Of a stretch of 55,595 nt of DNA, positions 45,043-54,479 are shown one piece after another. How positions within the stretch are numbered: position 1 is the first letter of the stretch; each line of letters begins with the position of its first letter. Made by a program: the position numbers and the translations under genes. The notes beneath the pieces are model-generated. The model saw only the letters and a program-made list of their open reading frames with translations. It ran no database searches and was not told the origin of the DNA. The DNA is from Lachnospiraceae bacterium FE2018 (GTDB lineage Bacteria > Bacillota > Clostridia > Lachnospirales > Lachnospiraceae), in the NCBI GenBank assembly GCA_000702845.1, contig JNKK01000017.1, positions 1-55,595 of the forward strand, read 5' to 3'.

Positions 45043-46647
45043 ATGGCAACAGTATACGGAAACACATACACAGGTGACGGATACGGAGAACAGGTATATC
45101 TTGATTATTCTGTATCCCAGACGGGAAGTAAATTTACTGTTACAGCAAAAGCCGGAATAAAGGCAACGACAAAAGCGATATCCATCGATACGAGTGCTAT
45201 GCTCGTCGACTCCGTAATGTGCGGTATCTATACGGGATCGTACCAGTCCACGGATTATGACAGCAATCAGAAAGCCTTCACACTTTCAAAAGGCTCTACA
45301 AAGCAGCTTGTATCTAAGACGTTGACGTTTGATAAGAGCAAGACCGGATCGCAGGTCGTAACTGTTAAGGCATACAGCCTCATAAGCTGGCTTGGCCTTA
45401 TAATGACGGAGGCCACCACATCAAACTCGTCCTATGTTGGAGTGAATCTTACGATTCCGCAAAAGACAAGTTACGCCATAAAATTCAACGCCAATGGAGG
45501 AAGTGGTACAGCACCAACTGATCTTACAAAATGGGACAGTGAGACCGCATATCTGCCAAATAACACTTTTACCAGAAAGGGCTACGATTTCGTAGGCTGG
45601 GGAACAAGTGAATCTGGCGGCACGATTTATCTTGAAGGTGCAGCATACACAGGAAATGCTGCTGCAACGCTTTATGCTATTTGGAAATCCAATTACATCG
45701 CACCTACGTTAAGCAACCTGACAGCTACGAGGGTGGCTCTTGTTGATGAAGAATATGTTGAAACGGACGACGGAAACCTTGCGCACGTGAAATTCAACTA
45801 CTCTGTGCCTTATGAAGATTATGAGGAACTTTCTCACACGATCAAAATAGGCATAAAAGCAACTGATGAAGATGAATATACCTATGTAAGCGTGGAAGGC
45901 GAATACGAGCTGGTCGATGCCGTTATTACAGGTATTGTCCTTGATACGGAGAAAGCTTATGACATCATCGCCATGATCGAGGCTGAAGGCTATACGGCTG
46001 TTTCAAGACACACTTACATAGCCGCTGCCTATTACATCATAGATGTTAATACCGATGGCACAGCGATCGGTTTTGGAACGGCTGTAGATGACGAAGATAA
46101 TGGTTTGATATCCGGCTTCCCTATCGCCATAAATGATGAATCCGGAGAAAAGGCTTTTTCTGTGGGGCTGGACGGGATTCCGCATTGCAGAAATGTAAAC
46201 AGTGACTTCGGGACAATCTTCAATCTTATATATCCGGTCGGCTCAATATATATGAGCGTCAATGCAACAAATCCGGGCACCCTGTTTGGAGGAACATGGG
46301 AGCAGATACAGGACAAGTTCTTACTGGCCGCTGGCTCCTCATATGAAGCAGGAAGTGCAGGAGGCAGCGCTGATGCTTCCGTGATAGCCCATACACATAC
46401 CGTCACGGGTACGGCTGCATCAAACGGTGCTCATACGCATAGCATGAATAAACAGTGGAGCGACGGCTCTGGTTCAAGTTCCGCTTACATGAAGACATCA
46501 AACAGAACTCTTACGACAAAAAGCACAGCATCTGCCGGAGCACACACTCATTCTGTAACAGGTACCGCTGCAAGCACGGGTGTAGCTGCAGCAGGAAAAA
46601 ACATGCCGCCGTATCTTGCCGTCTATGTCTGGAAACGAACTGCATAA
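45043..46647 (+). CDS. Tail fibre with InlB B-repeat and gp10-type tip
   Basis: 534 aa. Residues 146-216 form an InlB/Flg_new repeat (KFNANGGSGTAP to TLYAIWK). The C-terminus is a phage fibre tip: LIYPVGSIYMSV, LFGGTWEQIQDKFLLAAGS, HTHTVTGTAASNGAHTHS, and NMPPYLAVYVWKR. The His-rich loops suggest metal-stabilised trimers. Likely host-recognition protein. Confidence 0.88.
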   Translation: MATVYGNTYTGDGYGEQVYLDYSVSQTGSKFTVTAKAGIKATTKAISIDTSAMLVDSVMCGIYTGSYQSTDYDSNQKAFTLSKGSTKQLVSKTLTFDKSKTGSQVVTVKAYSLISWLGLIMTEATTSNSSYVGVNLTIPQKTSYAIKFNANGGSGTAPTDLTKWDSETAYLPNNTFTRKGYDFVGWGTSESGGTIYLEGAAYTGNAAATLYAIWKSNYIAPTLSNLTATRVALVDEEYVETDDGNLAHVKFNYSVPYEDYEELSHTIKIGIKATDEDEYTYVSVEGEYELVDAVITGIVLDTEKAYDIIAMIEAEGYTAVSRHTYIAAAYYIIDVNTDGTAIGFGTAVDDEDNGLISGFPIAINDESGEKAFSVGLDGIPHCRNVNSDFGTIFNLIYPVGSIYMSVNATNPGTLFGGTWEQIQDKFLLAAGSSYEAGSAGGSADASVIAHTHTVTGTAASNGAHTHSMNKQWSDGSGSSSAYMKTSNRTLTTKSTASAGAHTHSVTGTAASTGVAAAGKNMPPYLAVYVWKRTA

Positions 46648-46661
46648 AGGAGGACGTAAAA

Positions 46662-46796
46662 TTGAACTGCATAATCGCTTTACTCGCAGGAGTCTGCCTC
46701 GGCATTCCGCTGGGCTGGGCTCTTTTATTTTGCCTTGTTACTAAAGACATCTGGCCGAAAGAGCCAAAGTCAAAAGATGAATGGAAAGTCATGTAA
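46662..46796 (+). CDS. Small membrane protein before holin
   Basis: 44 aa from TTG 46662 (AAAGGAGGACGTAAAA). One membrane helix (CIIALLAGVCLGIPLGWALLFCLV) and a short charged tail. Possible holin partner or antiholin; position-based. Confidence 0.7.
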   Translation: MNCIIALLAGVCLGIPLGWALLFCLVTKDIWPKEPKSKDEWKVM

Positions 46797-46810
46797 AGGA
46801 GGTATTTGCT

Positions 46811-47227
46811 ATGAAGGAATTTTGGTTGATGATTCAGGCCGTGTTTACAGGACTCGGCGGCTGGATCGGTTACTACTTGGGAGGATGTGATGGTCTATTG
46901 TATGCACTTATCGCTTTCGTTATAGTCGATTACCTGACTGGCGTCATGTGTGCAATAGCCGACAAGAAGCTGTCCAGCAACGTGGGATTCAAGGGCATCT
47001 GCAGAAAGGTGCTCATTTTTTTACTCGTCGGCATTGCCAACATCATCGATGTTCAGGTGATCGGGCAGGTCGGAATCCTGCGCACAGCTGTTATCTTCTT
47101 TTATCTCTCCAATGAAGGTGTGAGCCTTCTGGAGAACGCCGGTCATCTCGGGCTGCCGATTCCAGAGCAGCTTAAGACTGTTCTGGAACAGCTCCATGAC
47201 CGTGCCGGAAAGGATGGTGATCAGTAA
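46811..47227 (+). CDS. Phage holin (phi LC3/TcdE-like group)
   Basis: 138 aa from ATG 46811 (AAAGGAGGTATTTGCT). About three membrane helices (20-36, 38-58, 70-90) with IVDYLTGVMCAIADKKLSS and the SNEGVSLLENAGHLGLPIP end typical of this holin family. Adjacent to the lysin. Confidence 0.9.
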   Translation: MKEFWLMIQAVFTGLGGWIGYYLGGCDGLLYALIAFVIVDYLTGVMCAIADKKLSSNVGFKGICRKVLIFLLVGIANIIDVQVIGQVGILRTAVIFFYLSNEGVSLLENAGHLGLPIPEQLKTVLEQLHDRAGKDGDQ

Positions 47228-48462
47228 TGGGATATACAAACAGCAAGCTGGTCGTCTACAAGAAGCTCTCCCCGAATCACTCCGGAAAGAGAACCCATGC
47301 CATCGACCGCATTACACCCCACTGTGTCGTAGGCCAGTGTACCGCAGAAGGCCTCGGAAGCTGGTTTGCAAAGACATCCACGCAGGCCTCCAGCAATTAC
47401 GGAATCGATAAGGATGGCCGCGTCGGGCTCTACGTCGAGGAAAAGAACCGCTCATGGTGCTCCTCCTCTAATGCCAATGACCAGAGAGCCGTGACGATCG
47501 AGTGCGCTTCCGATACCAAGGAACCATACACGATGAACAGCAAGGTCTATGCGACGCTGGTCAAGCTCTGCGTGGACATCTGCAAGCGCAACGGAAAGAA
47601 AAAACTGCTCTGGATCAGCAATAAGAGCAAGGCGCTGAATTATGTACCGAAATCTGATGAGATGATCCTGACGGTGCACCGCTGGTTTGCTAACAAGTCC
47701 TGCCCGGGCAACTGGCTCTACAGCAGGCTCGGCAAGCTGGCCACAGAGGTCACAAAGCAGCTCGGCAGTTCCACTGCTTCAGGCCTGAAGGCATCCAGTC
47801 TTAAGGATCTGTCCGACGCGGATGTGATCAAGAAGGTCGGTGCTCTCTTCACTGCTGATATGAAGAAGTCCGGCATCCTTGCTTCCGTCTCCCTCGCGCA
47901 GTTTATTCTGGAGTCCGGCTACGGCAAATCCGAGCTGGCGCAGAAAGCCAATAACTGCTTCGGCATGAAGAAGTCCCTGTCCGGCAACACATGGTCTGGC
48001 TCTGTGTGGGATGGAAAGAGCGTCTATACCAAAAAGACGAAGGAACAGAACAAGGATGGATCGTACACCACGATCACTGCCGACTTCAGGAAGTATCCGT
48101 CTGTCGAGGATTCCATTGCGGATCACTCCGCCTACCTGCTCGGTGCCAAGAATGGAAGTAAGAAAAGGTATGCCGGTCTGAAGGGTTGTAAGGAATACAA
48201 GAAGGCGGCAAAGATCATCAAGGACGGCGGCTATGCGACCAGCCTCACCTATGTCGATAAGCTCTGCAGCATCATCGAAAAGTGGAAGCTGACGCAGTAT
48301 GATGTGAAGTCCGGTTCCTCTTCCAAGAAGTCCATCGACACCCTTGCCAAAGAAGTGATCGCTGGCAAATGGGGTAACGGTGAGGAACGTAAACAGAAGC
48401 TCACCGCTGCCGGATATGATTACAATGCCGTTCAGAAAAGAGTCAATGAAATGCTGTCATAA
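47227..48462 (+). CDS. Endolysin: amidase + glucosaminidase + CW_7 domain
   Basis: 411 aa. Residues 1-175 are Amidase_2 (HCVVGQCTAEGLGSWF, TIECASD, TVHRWFANKSCPG). About 195-355 is a FlgJ/GH73 glucosaminidase (ASVSLAQFILESGYGKSELA, NCFGMK, YPSVEDSIADHSAYL). The last 40 are CW_7/Cpl-7-like (IDTLAKEVIAGKWGNGEERKQKL). No signal peptide, so release needs the holin. Confidence 0.93.
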   Translation: MGYTNSKLVVYKKLSPNHSGKRTHAIDRITPHCVVGQCTAEGLGSWFAKTSTQASSNYGIDKDGRVGLYVEEKNRSWCSSSNANDQRAVTIECASDTKEPYTMNSKVYATLVKLCVDICKRNGKKKLLWISNKSKALNYVPKSDEMILTVHRWFANKSCPGNWLYSRLGKLATEVTKQLGSSTASGLKASSLKDLSDADVIKKVGALFTADMKKSGILASVSLAQFILESGYGKSELAQKANNCFGMKKSLSGNTWSGSVWDGKSVYTKKTKEQNKDGSYTTITADFRKYPSVEDSIADHSAYLLGAKNGSKKRYAGLKGCKEYKKAAKIIKDGGYATSLTYVDKLCSIIEKWKLTQYDVKSGSSSKKSIDTLAKEVIAGKWGNGEERKQKLTAAGYDYNAVQKRVNEMLS

Positions 48463-48472
48463 TTCTTCTCTC

Positions 48473-48512
48473 GCCGCTTGTGGGCATCACGCCTGCAGGC
48501 GGCTCTTTTTTA
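48473..48512 (+). terminator. Strong terminator after lysin
   Basis: GCCGCTTGTGGGC pairs along 13 bp (with G-U) with GCCTGCAGGCGGC, loop ATCAC, then CTTTTTT. Ends the late transcript. Confidence 0.85.
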
Positions 48513-48513
48513 T

Positions 48514-48559
48514 TTCGTCAAATCGCCCTCCCCACCTCCAGTGGAAAGTAAAGGAGGTG
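48514..48559 (+). promoter_or_regulatory. Recurrent leader RNA element, copy 3 (sequesters a ribosome site)
   Basis: TTCGTCAAATC, then CACCTCCAGTGGAAAGTAAA. CACCTCC (48533-48539) pairs with GGAGGTG (48553-48559), the ribosome site of the gene at 48565. Confidence 0.65.
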
Positions 48560-48564
48560 TTCTC

Positions 48565-48819
48565 ATGACAAATACATTAAGTCCGGAAGTCAAATCTGCC
48601 CTCTCCGGCATAACAACAGATCACTTTTTTACCCCGGAGCAGTTTCAGAAAGATATCGACTATTACCGCGCCCAGAAGATCACGAAAGCCCTACTCGATG
48701 CGGAACTGATCAGCTTGGAAGAATACCACAAATTGAGCGAATTGAACGCGCAATCTTTCTCTCCGTTTCTCGTGGATATATTCCCTAATACCGTTGATAA
48801 TACTGCGGTTCAGAGGTAA
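48565..48819 (+). CDS. Small SHOCT-like protein
   Basis: 84 aa from ATG 48565. The C-terminal half has the SHOCT pattern (ITKALLDAELISLEEYHKL). Probably a small accessory or recombination-linked factor, since it is transcribed ahead of the recombinases. Its translation start is complementary to an upstream element. Confidence 0.75.
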   Translation: MTNTLSPEVKSALSGITTDHFFTPEQFQKDIDYYRAQKITKALLDAELISLEEYHKLSELNAQSFSPFLVDIFPNTVDNTAVQR

Positions 48820-48849
48820 TATACGACACTACCAAAGGGAGGTGAAATA

Positions 48850-50409
48850 GTGAAAAAGGTCACTAAGATCAAGGCAAAGCAGGCTCCTGCAGCAGAAAAA
48901 GCTAAGCTGCGTGTTGCTGCCTACTGCCGTGTATCCACTGATACAGATGCGCAGCTCGAAAGTCTGGAAGCCCAGAAGCAGCATTACGAAAGCTACATCG
49001 CCTGTCGGGATGACTGGACGTTTGCCGGGCTCTACTACGATGAAGGCATCACCGGCACCAAGAAGGACAAGCGGCCTGAACTGATGCGGATGATCCGGGA
49101 CTGCGAGGCTGGCAAGATCGACTTTGTCATCACCAAGTCAATCAGCCGCTTCTCCCGGAATACAACCGACTGTCTGGAGATGGTAAGAAAGCTCCTCGCA
49201 CTGAATATCCCGATCTACTTCGAGAAGGAAAACCTGAACACGGGCTCAATGGAAAGCGAGCTCTTCCTCGCTATCTTAAGCAGCATGGCTGAAGGCGAGT
49301 CTGTATCCATCTCGGAGAACAGCAAATGGTCGATCCAGAAACGCTTCAAAAACGGAACCTTCAAGATCAGCTACCCACCCTACGGCTATGATTGGGACGG
49401 TGAGCAGATGGTTGTAAATCCCGAGCAGGCCGAGAACGTTCGCTGGATTTTTGATCAGGTGTTGGCAGGCCGTGGAACACAGGACATCGCCAAGGATCTG
49501 AATGCTAAAGGAATCTGCACTAAGAAAGGAAATCGCTGGACTGCACATACGGTACGTACACTGATCGTCAACGAGAAGTACACCGGCGATGTGATATTCC
49601 AGAAAACCTACACGGACTCACAGTTCAACCGGCATGTGAATTACGGCGAGAGAGATCAGTATGCACTGACTGATCATCACGAGGCCATCGTCAGCCGGGA
49701 GGTTTTTGCGGCAGCCGGTGAGGTGATCCGCCAGCATAGCAAAGAGAAAGGTATTGTCAAAGGCTGCGGCAAATACCTGAACCGCTACTGCTTCTCCGGC
49801 AAGATCATCTGCAGTGAATGTGGCGACGTCTTCAAGCGCCGGACGCATTACTGCAGCGAGTATAAATACATCGTCTGGACTTGCAGCACGCATCTCGATG
49901 ACAAGAGCAAATGCTCCATGAAGTTCATCCACGATGACGCTCTGAAGGCTGCCTTTGTAACGATGATCAACAAGCTGATTTTTGCAAGGAAGCTGATCCT
50001 GAAACCTTATGTGCAGGCGCTGCGCAAGGGAAACAACGACGATTCCCTCCACAGGATTCAAGAACTTCAGACCTTACTCATGGAGAACAGTCAGCAGAAA
50101 GAACGCCTGACCGGATTCATGGCGCAGGGCTATATCGACCAGATCCTTTATAACGAGGAGATGAACACCCTGCTCGCACAGGCAGACAGATACAACGCAG
50201 AAATCGAAATGCTAAGCAATAGCGTCAAGGGCGATGCCAGCCATATTCAGGCCGCAACTGCCCTGCTCCGCTTTACAGAGAAAAGTGCCATGCTCGACTT
50301 CTTTGATGAAGAATTGTTCGAAGAGACCGTGAGCCGCGTCCGGGTGCTCTCAAGGGAGAAGATCGCTTTTGAACTGAAATGCGGACTCACGCTAACAGAA
50401 AGGATGTGA
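48850..50409 (+). CDS. Large serine recombinase 1
   Basis: 519 aa from GTG 48850 (GGGAGGTGAAATA). N-terminal resolvase fold with Ser29 in CRVSTDTD and the TKSISRFSRN helix. Recombinase domain (PYGYDWDGEQMVVNPEQAENV, VRTLIVNEKYTGDV). Zinc ribbon (CSECGDVFKRR, CSTHLDDKSKC). C-terminal coiled coil. Part of a trio with the next two genes; integration or excision of the element. Confidence 0.93.
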   Translation: MKKVTKIKAKQAPAAEKAKLRVAAYCRVSTDTDAQLESLEAQKQHYESYIACRDDWTFAGLYYDEGITGTKKDKRPELMRMIRDCEAGKIDFVITKSISRFSRNTTDCLEMVRKLLALNIPIYFEKENLNTGSMESELFLAILSSMAEGESVSISENSKWSIQKRFKNGTFKISYPPYGYDWDGEQMVVNPEQAENVRWIFDQVLAGRGTQDIAKDLNAKGICTKKGNRWTAHTVRTLIVNEKYTGDVIFQKTYTDSQFNRHVNYGERDQYALTDHHEAIVSREVFAAAGEVIRQHSKEKGIVKGCGKYLNRYCFSGKIICSECGDVFKRRTHYCSEYKYIVWTCSTHLDDKSKCSMKFIHDDALKAAFVTMINKLIFARKLILKPYVQALRKGNNDDSLHRIQELQTLLMENSQQKERLTGFMAQGYIDQILYNEEMNTLLAQADRYNAEIEMLSNSVKGDASHIQAATALLRFTEKSAMLDFFDEELFEETVSRVRVLSREKIAFELKCGLTLTERM

Positions 50410-50413
50410 AAAA

Positions 50414-50830
50414 ATGGGACACACCCCTTACGGATATCGGATCGAAAATGGGATCGCGGTCATCGACAATGATGCTGCAGATAGGCTCTGTAACCTATAC
50501 AAGAACTACCTTGCAGGCATGGGACTCATGTCGGCTGCGGCAGAGGTTGGAATTGATGCCTATCACGGCAGTGTCAAGAGACTTCTGAGCAATAAACACT
50601 ATCTCGGCGATGACTTCTACCCTGCCATCATCGACGAAGGCACCTTTAACAAGACACAGGAGGAGATCATGAGACGTGCGGAAGCCCTCGGAAGAACTGG
50701 CCGGAAGACAAAACCACGGGAGCTAAAACCCTTCAGGCGATTCAGGCTCGGACAGCTCACTGAACACTTTGACAGCCCGGTGCAGCAGGCAGAATACATT
50801 TACAGCCAAATTGAAAGCGAGGTGAGCTGA
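50414..50830 (+). CDS. Recombinase-domain protein lacking the catalytic domain
   Basis: 138 aa. Only the middle recombinase domain is present ([35 protein letters not shown]), with no catalytic Ser domain and no zinc ribbon. It lies between two full recombinases and overlaps the second by one base, so it is probably a DNA-binding accessory subunit rather than a remnant. Confidence 0.8.
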   Translation: MGHTPYGYRIENGIAVIDNDAADRLCNLYKNYLAGMGLMSAAAEVGIDAYHGSVKRLLSNKHYLGDDFYPAIIDEGTFNKTQEEIMRRAEALGRTGRKTKPRELKPFRRFRLGQLTEHFDSPVQQAEYIYSQIESEVS

Positions 50831-52392
50831 TGGCAAATGTAACCTTCATACCAGCAAAACGGCAGGTCGGAAACAACATCAAAAAAGCAGAGAAGCCAAA
50901 GCTCCGAGTCGCGGCGTACTGCAGAGTCAGTACTGACAGCGATGAGCAGGCTACCAGCTACGATGCACAGATCGAACATTACACAGAGTACATTTCCAAG
51001 AATCCAGACTGGGTGCTGGCTGGCATCTTCGCCGATGATGGTATTACCGGCACCAACACCAAGAAGCGTGACGAGTTTAATCGCATGATCGATGAGTGCC
51101 ATGCCGGAAACATCGATATGATCATCACCAAGTCGATCAGCCGATTTGCGCGTAACACCTTGGACTGCCTGAAATACATCCGAGAGCTAAAAGATAAAAA
51201 CATCCCGGTCTTCTTCGAGAAAGAGTCCATCAACACAATGGATTCCAAAGGCGAGGTGCTGCTTACCATCATGGCTTCCCTCGCCCAGCAGGAATCTCAG
51301 AGTCTTTCGCAAAACGTGAAAATGGGAATCCAATACCGCTATCAGCAAGGTAAAGTGCAGGTCAACCACAACCGCTTCCTCGGCTACACCAAAGACGCTG
51401 ACGGCAATCTGGTCATTGAACCGAAGCAAGCTGAGATCGTCAAACGTATCTACCGGGAATACCTCGAAGGAAAAAGCATGGATAAGATTGCTGCCGGTTT
51501 GGAGGCTGACGGGATTCTCACCGGCGCAGGTAAAGAACGATGGCACCCAAGCACCATAAAGAAGATCCTGACAAATGAGAAGTACATCGGTGATGCTCTG
51601 CTTCAGAAGACCTATACCACCGACTTCCTGACAAAGAAACGAATCAAGAACAACGGCACCATGCCGCAGTACTATGTGGAAGGTGATCACGAAGCAATCA
51701 TACCGAAGGACATCTTCCTTCTGGTGCAGGAGGAACTGGCCAGAAGGCGCAGAGTGCACACAACCGAGAATGGCAAGCGCCGATGCTACTCTTGCAAGCA
51801 TTGTTTCGCGCAGATCGTATTCTGCGGTGAGTGTGGCGAGTATTACCGCCGAGTCCATTGGAACAACCGTGGCTGCAGATCAATCGTCTGGCGGTGCTGC
51901 TCGCGGCTTGAGAACACCGGCCACGCCTGCCGCAGCCGGACAGTGAATGAGACGATTCTGGAGCAGGTGGTGATCGACGCCATCAATCAGGTGCTCTGCC
52001 AGAAGAACGACTTCCTGAAAACCCTGCAGTCTAACATGAAAACGGCCATCACCGATCGCGACTCCCTTTCCCCGGAGGTCATCGACGCGAGGATGAAGGA
52101 ACTACAGAAAGAGCTTCTGAAGAAAGCAAACCAGAGCGCAGACTACGATGCCATCGCTGATGAGATTCTCCGGCTTCGGGATATGCGCAAACAGTCCGAG
52201 GTCGATAGCGTCCTCCGGGATGACCAGATGAAACGAATCAAAGACCTGCAGGACTTCATCAAGAAGCAGTCTACCGACATCACAGAGTTTGACGAGGCAC
52301 TGGTTTCACGGCACATCGCCAAGATCACCGTCTTCGAGGATCACTTCATCGTCGACTTCAAGTCCGGGATCACAATCGATATCGAGGCATAA
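50830..52392 (+). CDS. Large serine recombinase 2
   Basis: 520 aa. Ser34 in [18 protein letters not shown] helix, [20 protein letters not shown], zinc ribbon ([25 protein letters not shown]), and a long C-terminal coiled coil. Paralogue of recombinase 1, probably acting with it. The plus-strand arm ends here. Confidence 0.93.
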   Translation: MANVTFIPAKRQVGNNIKKAEKPKLRVAAYCRVSTDSDEQATSYDAQIEHYTEYISKNPDWVLAGIFADDGITGTNTKKRDEFNRMIDECHAGNIDMIITKSISRFARNTLDCLKYIRELKDKNIPVFFEKESINTMDSKGEVLLTIMASLAQQESQSLSQNVKMGIQYRYQQGKVQVNHNRFLGYTKDADGNLVIEPKQAEIVKRIYREYLEGKSMDKIAAGLEADGILTGAGKERWHPSTIKKILTNEKYIGDALLQKTYTTDFLTKKRIKNNGTMPQYYVEGDHEAIIPKDIFLLVQEELARRRRVHTTENGKRRCYSCKHCFAQIVFCGECGEYYRRVHWNNRGCRSIVWRCCSRLENTGHACRSRTVNETILEQVVIDAINQVLCQKNDFLKTLQSNMKTAITDRDSLSPEVIDARMKELQKELLKKANQSADYDAIADEILRLRDMRKQSEVDSVLRDDQMKRIKDLQDFIKKQSTDITEFDEALVSRHIAKITVFEDHFIVDFKSGITIDIEA

Positions 52393-52394
52393 TA

Positions 52395-52447
52395 AGAGCT
52401 CCCCACCGCCGTGATTGGTAGTGAGGAGCTCTGGTCTGTCTCTTTTT
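52395..52447. terminator. Convergent terminator, end of phage arm
   Basis: AGAGCTCC (52395-52402) pairs with GGAGCTCT (52425-52432), T-run on the plus strand. It separates the convergent recombinase and lipoprotein operons. The right att site of the element may lie near here; no core is recognised. Confidence 0.7.
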
Positions 52448-52449
52448 TC

Positions 52450-52818
52450 TTATCTTCTTCTCTTCCTGCGAATTGCCACAATACATCCGATCAAAACAAT
52501 AATCGGGTGTAGATACCACAAAAGGTCAACCCCGCTTGTCAATACAATCAATCCAAACAGAGAGATAAAAGCTGTAATCAGATAACACGCCAACAGCACT
52601 ATACCTAAAACCAAGCCTGCCCTTCCTTTTCCCCATAGACAGGTGACAAGAAATCCGATTCCCATGATCCACGCTCCGGTCTTATAGGGATTAATGATTG
52701 TAAAGACAGGCAACAGCAAATCCTGTGTTGCATTAGGCAAAACAAATATATACACGCCCATGAGCACGAATATTACAATACAGATCGCATCAATGATCTT
52801 AACTGCCTTCATAGACAT
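52450..52818 (-). CDS. Small membrane protein, last gene of protease/lipoprotein operon
   Basis: 122 aa with four hydrophobic helices (9-27, 47-63, 68-90, 97-113) and a basic end (RRKRRR). No family recognised. 13 bp after the lipoprotein gene. Confidence 0.7.
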   Translation of the reverse strand: MSMKAVKIIDAICIVIFVLMGVYIFVLPNATQDLLLPVFTIINPYKTGAWIMGIGFLVTCLWGKGRAGLVLGIVLLACYLITAFISLFGLIVLTSGVDLLWYLHPIIVLIGCIVAIRRKRRR

Positions 52819-52831
52819 TTCGACACCTCAC

Positions 52832-53224
52832 TTACTCTTGAAGCAGAGTCTCTTCTAAATAATCTTTCATCTCATAGATTCCCCTGTACGGTTGTTCGAT
52901 ATAGTGTTTACTATCTTTATCGTAGTAGTAAACCACTGTTGATTCACCAACGGTATTGATGCTGATGGTTCCGTAGGCGTCAACATTCGTAGGCTGGTCA
53001 TTTACGGATTCCAACCGAGTCGGTTCAGCTGCGCTTAAAGCAGTCATGACTGTCTCAATCTGATTGGCTTCTGTAATATCGGCTTTAGCTCCGTCGAGCG
53101 TAATGACCTCTATACTTATGACAGCCTCATTGGATGGCAAATCTATCGGCTCAGCTTTCTTTCCACATCCAGCCAAAACTGTCAGAATACAAATCATTGT
53201 TATAATAAGGATTTTTCTATTCAT
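52832..53224 (-). CDS. Lipoprotein (DUF5301-like)
   Basis: 130 aa. Signal peptide with lipobox LAGC (Cys at 19). The body resembles DUF5301 (SIEVITLDGAKADITEANQIETVMTAL). Anchored outside the cell. Confidence 0.8.
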   Translation of the reverse strand: MNRKILIITMICILTVLAGCGKKAEPIDLPSNEAVISIEVITLDGAKADITEANQIETVMTALSAAEPTRLESVNDQPTNVDAYGTISINTVGESTVVYYYDKDSKHYIEQPYRGIYEMKDYLEETLLQE

Positions 53225-53227
53225 TTG

Positions 53228-53656
53228 TTAATATCCCCATGACATCAGCTTCCACTGACCACCGTCAGAACGTGCCAGCCACCATTGCCAATCAGTATAC
53301 TCTTCATCTGCATTCCAAGCACCACCGCCTTCTTTTGGTGAATGGAAATTGCTCTTAAACATAATACACTGCGTGAATGTTTCTTTTGCATCATTTGCTT
53401 CTTCCAACTCATTCATCCACTTTATGTTTTCATCATTACATTCCTCATCTGTCCCATAGGTGATGCTGTGCAATTCACAGCCATCCCAAGTATCAAATTC
53501 CTTTTTTATCATCTGAATTGCTGAATCCATATCTTCTTTTGAATAGATCGAGGAATTGCCGTAATCTATTGCTACTTCAGGCGAGGACTTCGCACCACAT
53601 CCTGCCAACATAACAATACATACAACGGTGATCAATACTGCAATCAATTTTCTCAT
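53228..53656 (-). CDS. Lipoprotein, DUF4829-like
   Basis: 142 aa. Lipobox LAGC (Cys 20). Body FDTWDGCELHSITYGTDEEC and the terminal QWWLARSDGGQWKLMSWGY, typical of small Clostridia lipoproteins. ATG overlaps the previous stop (ATGA). Confidence 0.8.
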   Translation of the reverse strand: MRKLIAVLITVVCIVMLAGCGAKSSPEVAIDYGNSSIYSKEDMDSAIQMIKKEFDTWDGCELHSITYGTDEECNDENIKWMNELEEANDAKETFTQCIMFKSNFHSPKEGGGAWNADEEYTDWQWWLARSDGGQWKLMSWGY

Positions 53657-54432
53657 CGTTTCAGTTCTCCTATTATCTCCCCATTCTTATATACAACCGG
53701 CGCAGGGTCTCCCTCTTCTGATGTGTAGTCCGGTCTCTCGGAAAGCAGCTCTATCAGATCGTTCTCATCTTTGACGAGTGTGATTTTGAATGGATCGCCG
53801 AAAGCGATCTTCTCCACGAACAAATAGTTGCTATCGACAGATTCGATATCCCTGCAATCAATCAGAATACCGGTATGTCCAACGAATGCTGCCTCCTCCT
53901 CATAAGCCTTAAAAAGGATGTTGATGACGGAGCATTTATCGCTTTCCACATTTAATCCATGTTTACTCCAGTTTTCGGGTAGGGTTTCGGCAAACCCGTT
54001 CTTCGAGATTGCCATTTCGCCAAACATGGTAGTAAACAGCTGTTTCTTTTCCTTCAGTATGCTGTACTCGTCTTTATTCTCTATCGCATCCATATCGAAC
54101 ATCAGGTAAGTGCCATTATAGTCTTCCTCAACACTGTCGTATTTGATCAGTTCACCTGCAAGCAGCATGACTGTCATACGACAGTCGGCATCGGTAAAGC
54201 CAGACATTTCCGAAGCTTTCTCGGACGCACCAGATGCCGAGTCCTTAACCCATTTCTCAAACACATCCACATTGGAGAGACCTGCCTCATTTAGGATTTC
54301 GCACACCTGCAATACGTTTTCTTTTGTTATGTCGCCGGATTCGAGCGGCTTTCCCTTTCCCGAACTGCATGCTGCAAGCGCGGTTAGCACCAGAACCATA
54401 AGAAGGCTCAGTACGATCGATTTTCTACTCAT
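53653..54432 (-). CDS. Lipoprotein, DUF4300-like
   Basis: 259 aa. Lipobox LAAC (Cys 22). ENVLQVCEILNEAGLSNVDVF and SGFTDADCRMTVMLLAGEL resemble the DUF4300 family. Function unknown; co-transcribed with the protease. Confidence 0.8.
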   Translation of the reverse strand: MSRKSIVLSLLMVLVLTALAACSSGKGKPLESGDITKENVLQVCEILNEAGLSNVDVFEKWVKDSASGASEKASEMSGFTDADCRMTVMLLAGELIKYDSVEEDYNGTYLMFDMDAIENKDEYSILKEKKQLFTTMFGEMAISKNGFAETLPENWSKHGLNVESDKCSVINILFKAYEEEAAFVGHTGILIDCRDIESVDSNYLFVEKIAFGDPFKITLVKDENDLIELLSERPDYTSEEGDPAPVVYKNGEIIGELKR

Positions 54433-54479
54433 TCGTCCTTATTTGACCTCATATCTATACGGAAACGGAACATGCCATG

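Noticed and set aside
50414-50830. Middle recombinase gene as a decayed remnant
   Set aside because: Good spacing, intact frame and overlap with the next gene suggest a maintained gene.
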